64,000 bases of DNA from Neckera pumila (taxonomy: Eukaryota; Streptophyta; Bryopsida; Hypnales; Neckeraceae), in assembly GCA_963969595.1 (NCBI GenBank), contig OZ018410.1:36437413-36501412 (forward strand), given 5' to 3'. The position numbers were made by a program, and so were the translations under genes. The notes under the pieces are model-generated. The model was not told the origin of the DNA. It was given only the letters and a program-made list of their open reading frames with translations, and did no database searches. Positions 58,549 to 64,000 of this stretch are shown piece by piece (the first letter of the stretch is position 1; every line of letters begins with the position of its first letter).

Positions 58549-60504
58549 GTAAAATAAATATTAAAAAAAGTTATAAAAAAGTTATCTCTTCACTTTTACT
58601 CATTGCAAAATCAATCCCTCCCTCCCGCCGTGCTAGATGAGCCAGGATCCCCCTTCCGTCATGTGGATCCAAAATAAATAAATTATTATGTGAAAATAAA
58701 AACAAAACCTCCGTGGAACGAATTGTTATATTGGTATTTATAAAAAAGAGTCAGTTCTGTAGTGGCTTTAAAAAATAAATTGAATGAAGATGTAGGGGTG
58801 GTGGAAGTTATGGATGAGTAGGGAGCCTTTTTGTATAAAACTGATTGGCAGTAAAAGGAAAATATTTCTTATTTGTTCTGTAATAATGGTTAATATTGAA
58901 TCAGGTAACGTGAAAGTAGAGCCTTGTTTTATGAGAAATGACATGTGGAGCTATAGAAGTGACCAGGGATGTTATTTCTTGTAACAAGATTCTATTTTGG
59001 TATTACTTGATATAGACTCAATGGTTGGATGGTTGGATCTTGATCAACAATGTGCAATCAAAGGCTTAATCCCTAAAGCTCTTTTAAATTCAAAATAGGC
59101 AATTTTTGGCAATTTTGTAGAGAACATGTTTTTGGAAACCTTCTAGAGAACCTAGTTTTGTAGGTGTAAGAGCATCTCTATCCTTTTCATGGTGAATGCT
59201 TTACCAAAAGGCTTTGGGGGAGTTCAACTATCCTTCCAAGTTCTACTCAACAAAGTAGTTTTCTACCTTTCTTCTCCATATTTCTATGGTCAACACAACA
59301 TGATCATTATACGTGTACTACAAGTTCACACTCTCCTTGGTGGGAATTTCTACAATTGTCATACATTTCAAAAAGTATTACAAAAATCTGTAGTAGTTAG
59401 AGAAGCAAATTCGAAGCTCACTGAAGAAATGGGAGGGCCCATCATGAGAGAAGCTAGGTTGAGGGCTTATTTTATAGAGGCCATTTTCTTTTATCTTTTT
59501 AGGTGTGTTTGCGGTGGAGGAGATCTAGGAGTGTAGGTTTGCCATAGACTCTTTCCTAGTGAAACAGTGGAGATGCTGTAAAATAAAAACAGGGGTTGGT
59601 GATGACATGGAAGGAACATAAGCAGCAGCCAGACTGATACGGAGAATTGAAATTGGTGTGGGTGCTCCACATGTCCTCCTTGTGGGGGTGGTGTGTTGGG
59701 TAAGGCAACTCATGAGAGCTCCCTTAAAAACTTATTATTAATAATAATAAAAATAATATGTCCTTCTGAATGTCAAAGTCAAATTGGCCATTTCCTTGTT
59801 TCTCTCAAAGTCCACACTTGCCGGCGGACACAGTAATCAAATGCTTTGGGAGTAAGCTTATGTCACCACATCTTGACATCTTGCAGCACCGCAAAATATC
59901 ATGGTACCTCGCCAAGAGAAATATCAACAAATTTTTTGGGGGTGTCCGAGAGAAATATCAACAAAACAAAAATTGGGCTGTCGCCGGGGCCGGGATGGTC
60001 CATGTACATTCTTCTCCCTTGCAGCTCTCTCCAACAAACTAACGCGCATTATTCTGCTTTTGGACCGGTGAAAATTGATAGGTCCAATCCTCAATATCCC
60101 AGTCCAGGTATTGCTTTAGGTGGTGATACCTACCAGCCTATTACTAGGATTTGAATTTGATTCGTTGCTGAATTTTTTGATTGAGTTGTGTGAACTTGGG
60201 AAACAAAAGATTGGAGTAGTTTGGGAAATATCCTCCATTTTTTTATGAATGGATAGATGGAATCATTGCAGTTCACCTATGGAAAAAAAATAATTTAAAG
60301 GAAGAAGATATCACCGTTTTTGTCGAAAGTTTTAGGTGTGACATATATATATAATTTATGAAGGGGGAATATCTTCATCGCAAACTCTTGTTGAGATCAC
60401 AAGTTACACTATCTTATTACCTTGGCAAAATGGATATAACATCCATGTAGCGGACAATAAGGTGAGTGAATGAATGAATGGGAGTGAATCTGGACGGATT
60501 GCCA
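58549..60504. other. No supported gene; one TTAA left-end relic
   Basis: TTAATCCCTAAAGCTC at 59066 is an isolated family terminus. Frames of 62-115 codons at 59189-60154 overlap one another without domains. Confidence 0.35.
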
Positions 60505-61429
60505 TTAACCCCTAAAGTTTCATGATTATGTAATCACCAAAAACGCTTCAAAACTGCCATTTCTAATACAACTACCAAATTTTTGGAAAAAAACAATTTT
60601 TGATACATGTAACCATAGGATCTTGTAGTATGATATTTTGAAAACATGTGGTAAAAATTTCAGAAAATTCCATTGTGTGGATCATAAGATATAAGCATTC
60701 AAAGTCTTGAAACCATTTTTTCAATCCTGCGAAAAATCAGGCAGCTGCACTTTGCAAGCTCACTTTTCATTGAAAAAATGCCGATAAAGGTGGTGCTTCT
60801 TTGAATTCAGTTTCCTAAACAAGTTGTGTATATGCTTGAAAATTTTCACATCATTTGGAATTGTACAACATATAGGAAAAAAATAGTAAGTAGAAAGAAG
60901 TAGAGAATGACTCAAAATACTAAATTGTTAAAAATTTAATTATAGAATTTAAAAATGCCAACCCCAATGGTTGTAATGTTGTAATAATCAATCTACATCC
61001 TAGGATTTTTTTTCCAAAAATATTGAAAATTGAGTAAAATAGACGACTTTAAAGTTTTTTTTAGAGTAGACAATCCAAAACTGCCCGCAAACCAAAAATC
61101 CTTTTAAATTTTGACTCTTGATTGAGATGGGATGACTCAAAGCTTTTTAAGTATATATAAATGTAGAGAACCAATTTCAAAAAAAAATTCCGGAATAAAT
61201 GTTTTTTTCTGATCTGCCTAAACTACCCACTTACAAAAAAAAGTAACATATTAGGTCACAACTTTTGACTCATATTTTGAAATGTCATGAAACTTGGTAC
61301 ACATGAAGATATTCCTCGCCCCCACCTTCTATTAAAATTTCAGCCTCAAATATGGATATCTCTAGTCACATGGACCTACCCAAAATTTATATACGGCCAA
61401 AAATCGCATGTTGGTCCTTTAGGGGTTAA
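60505..61429. mobile_element. TTAA element, subfamily B, complete (917 bp)
   Basis: TTAA-CCCCTAAAGTTTCATGAT and TTGGTCCTTTAGGGG-TTAA, both ends intact. It is nearly identical to 30533-31461, differing by scattered substitutions and a few 1-5 bp indels. This is the best reference copy for the family. Confidence 0.9.
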
Positions 61430-61454
61430 GTGGTCCTTCGTGTAGGTTGTATCA

Positions 61455-61814
61455 TACTCCCTCTATTTTGAAATAGTACTAGTGTTTCCTTTGTAAAATT
61501 GAGGATTGTCAAAAAACTACATTGACCTTTATGAAATTGGTAGTTTTTTTATGAAATTGAGGAAAGATAATTCAATTTTTTTGGGAGTTGTTGGATCAAT
61601 TATGTGCATCATAAACTCTAGTCTTCATACAAAAAAAATCAAATTCTAAAAATGCATTATACAATTGTAGAATAAAAATTGAATTGTATTGTCCCATTGA
61701 CAGCAGCATGTAAGTGGTGTATTTAATAGCAATGTTATCAATGTTAGAAAGTGTGTTATTCATATTAAAACAAAGATTTTGAAAATTAGGTGAAGTGATT
61801 GAATGGATGGAGTA
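61455..61814. mobile_element. Stowaway-like element (356 bp) with TA duplication
   Basis: TA-CTCCCTCTATTTTGAAATAG on the left; GATTGAATGGATGGAG-TA on the right. The terminal pairing is short (CTCC(C/A)TC(T/C)ATT) but the position and flanking TA fit. Confidence 0.6.
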
Positions 61815-62921
61815 TGAGTCGTACCATAAGAACTTGCAATAATTACTATTTGTGGTTGTAAATTCTAATGTAGGTTCTAAATGTTGATAATGAGTGAATA
61901 GTATTTATTGAATTCGTGCGCCACAAAGTATAGGGAGAATTTGTTATTACAAAATGTGAATTTCATGAATTTAATTTCATGTTGTTGTGATGAAGTAGTT
62001 GGAGACTTTAAAATGTATTGTTTTAGAGGCAAAATATATTAGGGCATAAGAGGGTGTCACATGTACAATCTATGGGATTGGGGCAACTATAAGGAATTAA
62101 CCACGGTAGAGCAATGTACTCCAAGGGAAGGAGGTCATTCAGTTGTATTTGCATTCATGAGTATGAAGCATTTGGATTTTGTATTTGATAGTGTCATTTT
62201 TTGAAGCTCATGGGTGCAAAATATAGAGAGAGTAATATAATAAAGTAGATTATATGAGAAAAATGAAGTAGATCAAATGGCTGTTCATATACCATTATTT
62301 CTAGAAGCTCAGGTTGAAGCACAATTACTTATATTTTCTCACACAAACCCTCAATTCTAATTGCAGGCTGCAACTCGCTTTTCTTGAGCTACTTTTTTAC
62401 AAAGTTTTATTATAGCATCCATAATAGCTTGCGATCACCAACCTTTTATTTTTATTTTGAGAAAGTGCCAAGATGGTTGACACTGCAAATTTGCACACAT
62501 GCATTTGTTATAAATTGTAGGATGTGCATAAGGAGAAGGATATTGTGTTGGTTAAGATAGGTGCTTGCAAGCATAATCCATATATTGTCCATACCAAAAT
62601 TTGAGAAGATGTGTGATTAAGGCATCTAAAATAGAAGAGTTAGTCCAAAATTTATTTTATAACAAATTATGAATGTTTGAATTATTTGTCCATTTTTCAT
62701 TGTTTGGAAATTGTTGTGCAAGTAATGCTTTTGAAGGAATTTCTAATTTAGGAATGTAAAGACTATGAAAGCAAATTGATCTTTTATATATAGTGTTTGT
62801 TGTGGAGAGGGCCAATCATCTTTATGGAGGTAGTAGGGGATATTATGGTCATGTTCATAGTTATGTTGTAGAAAATTGTGCTCTTTGAAATTTCCTAAAT
62901 TAACAAGATTATTTGCTTTTT
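61815..62921. other. No feature recognised
   Basis: AT-rich spacer; stops in all frames. Confidence 0.35.
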
Positions 62922-63077
62922 CATTCTTTATATGTTAGTGTGGACAGCAATAGACATTTTCATTCTTTATATGTTAGTGTGGACAGCAATAGACATTTTC
63001 ATTCTTTATATGTTAGTGTGGACAGCAATAGACATTTTCATTCTTTATATGTTAGTGTGGACAGCAATAAACATTTT
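62922..63077. repeat. 39-bp tandem repeat, four near-perfect units
   Basis: Units start at 62922, 62961, 63000 and 63039 (CATTCTTTATATGTTAGTG, TGGACAGCAATAGACATTTT); only the last differs (AATAAACA). A 39-bp period keeps a 148-codon plus-strand frame (62913-63359) open with a 13-residue repeat, but the downstream part looks non-coding. Confidence 0.95.
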
Positions 63078-63865
63078 CTTGAAATTGCATATTATATGAT
63101 GTTAATTACATGCATGACAAATTTTAGCAAAGATTCCTCAGTTGCCTATCAAATTGCTCAAAATTTGCGTGGTAGCATAATTGTCATCCATACATCCAAT
63201 TGTAATTTTTTTTTTTGTGCAATGTTGTTAATGTACAACCTTGCTTCAAAGTTTGAGAAACATCAATTCAAAATTTACTTTATAGAAAGCTACCTGAATT
63301 TTCATTTGTCCATTGAAGACACTTGTCCTTTATACGTTAAGCAACTCGATATACTCTGATGGAGAATCATCACATATAAACACTTTTAAAACATCGGCTA
63401 TTGAAAACCATGAATTAAAAAAAAAAAACTAATTTGCAAGTTTATAAATTTATATGAATAATATTGTGAATTTTTGAAAATCAATTGCATGATGTATTCT
63501 AAATTGTATGCATGTATGGTTTTTTATGCATTTTAGTTCAAAAGACATATTGTGAGAGGAGTCAAATTTTGGGAAAAAGAATATTTTCTTCTAACTCGAA
63601 ACACTATAATCTTGCAAATTGTATAGTCAAAGATTTTGAAATTCTTTCTACATATTGTAAATGTTTGGTTCTATACTTTCACTACTCGATATTTAGGTTT
63701 TAAGAAATGCACCAAAAACCATTAGAAAATATCTGTTGCTGGATTTCTAACCTTTTCATAGTGTAGATTAGCCTCCTTATTTGCTTCTAAAATTTTGAAT
63801 GAATATATTTAACACAGTACTCGAAGGAATGATGTAAATCCTCATTTTTATGTAGAAGATAAATT
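63078..63865. other. No feature recognised
   Basis: AT-rich. The tail of the tandem-repeat frame and a 63-codon frame at 63512 show no domain. Confidence 0.35.
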
Positions 63866-64000
63866 TTAACCCCTAAAATTTTGTGACTATGTAATCACCA
63901 AAAACGCTCCAAAACTGCCATTTCTAATACAACTACCAAATTTTGGAAAAGAACAATTCTTGACAATGTAACCATAGGATCTTGTAGTAAAATTTATTAA
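63866..64000. mobile_element. TTAA element, subfamily B, cut by the window end
   Basis: TTAA-CCCCTAAAATTTTGTGAC followed by colinear identity to the first 130 bp of 30533 and 60505, including TAACCATAGGATCTTGTAGT. Confidence 0.85.

Noticed and set aside
62913..63359. 148-codon frame with a 13-residue repeat
   Set aside because: Openness is explained by a 39-bp tandem repeat; the downstream part shows no domain.
150..64000. PIF/Harbinger origin (TTA/TAA targets) for the TTAA family
   Set aside because: A 3-bp target would make the two termini asymmetric by one base, while TTAA gives symmetric ends and fits the empty site; kept only as an alternative.

Overview
This looks like a gene desert in a large, AT-rich nuclear genome, most likely a plant. 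The plant call rests on mobile-element termini: Stowaway-type ends (CTCCCTCCGTCCC beside a TA duplication), CACTA ends (CACTACAAGA), hAT miniatures with perfect 8-bp duplications, and decayed non-LTR retrotransposons with plant-style 3' tails. The species cannot be named. I see no tRNA, rRNA, CRISPR or operon, and no intact gene I would defend. Nearly all open frames are short and fall in repeats or low-complexity DNA.

The dominant content is one repeat family I have not seen described. It has 20 or more copies and relics of about 0.2-1.3 kb, covering about a quarter of the window. Complete copies run TTAA-CCCCTAAAG...CTTTAGGGG-TTAA and carry no transposase. The TTAA target and CCC-starting ends are piggyBac-like. 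One insertion (4511-4740) has a paralogous empty site at 29918-29921, which supports a 4-bp TTAA duplication. Subfamily members at 30533, 60505 and 63866 are very similar, so that subfamily moved relatively recently.

Layout. 1-5.6 kb: a triple-nested set of elements, a TA-flanked miniature, and a second nest holding the empty-site test case. 5.6-11.6 kb: a foldback, a 114-bp tandem duplication, an element inside an element, a CACTA miniature, a Stowaway and a long hairpin. 11.7-20.9 kb: TTAA elements, hAT miniatures, a 76-bp Stowaway, and GC-richer islands near 18 and 20 kb. 21-33.4 kb: TTAA elements mixed with LINE remnants (one apparently 5'-inverted, two tail-only insertions of 53 and 38 bp). 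33.5-41.5 kb: a CACTA-like element, twin 156-bp miniatures, and a recognisable dead Tc1-type transposase on the minus strand (36128-37075). 41.5-51.3 kb: several TTAA elements, one with a 343-bp insertion, and a 0.5-kb inverted repeat. 51.6-52.6 kb: two hairpins and a GC-richer island. 53-64 kb: degraded TTAA elements, a 33-34-bp tandem array, one 150-codon open frame, a GC-rich island with a weak first-exon candidate (58446-58548), the best-preserved TTAA copies, and a 39-bp x 4 tandem repeat.

No genes can be seen working together. The history is layered insertion: outer elements were hit by TA-targeting miniatures, which were in turn hit by TTAA elements. The one transposase relic is of a different type from the TTAA family, so the enzyme that moved that family must lie elsewhere or be lost.
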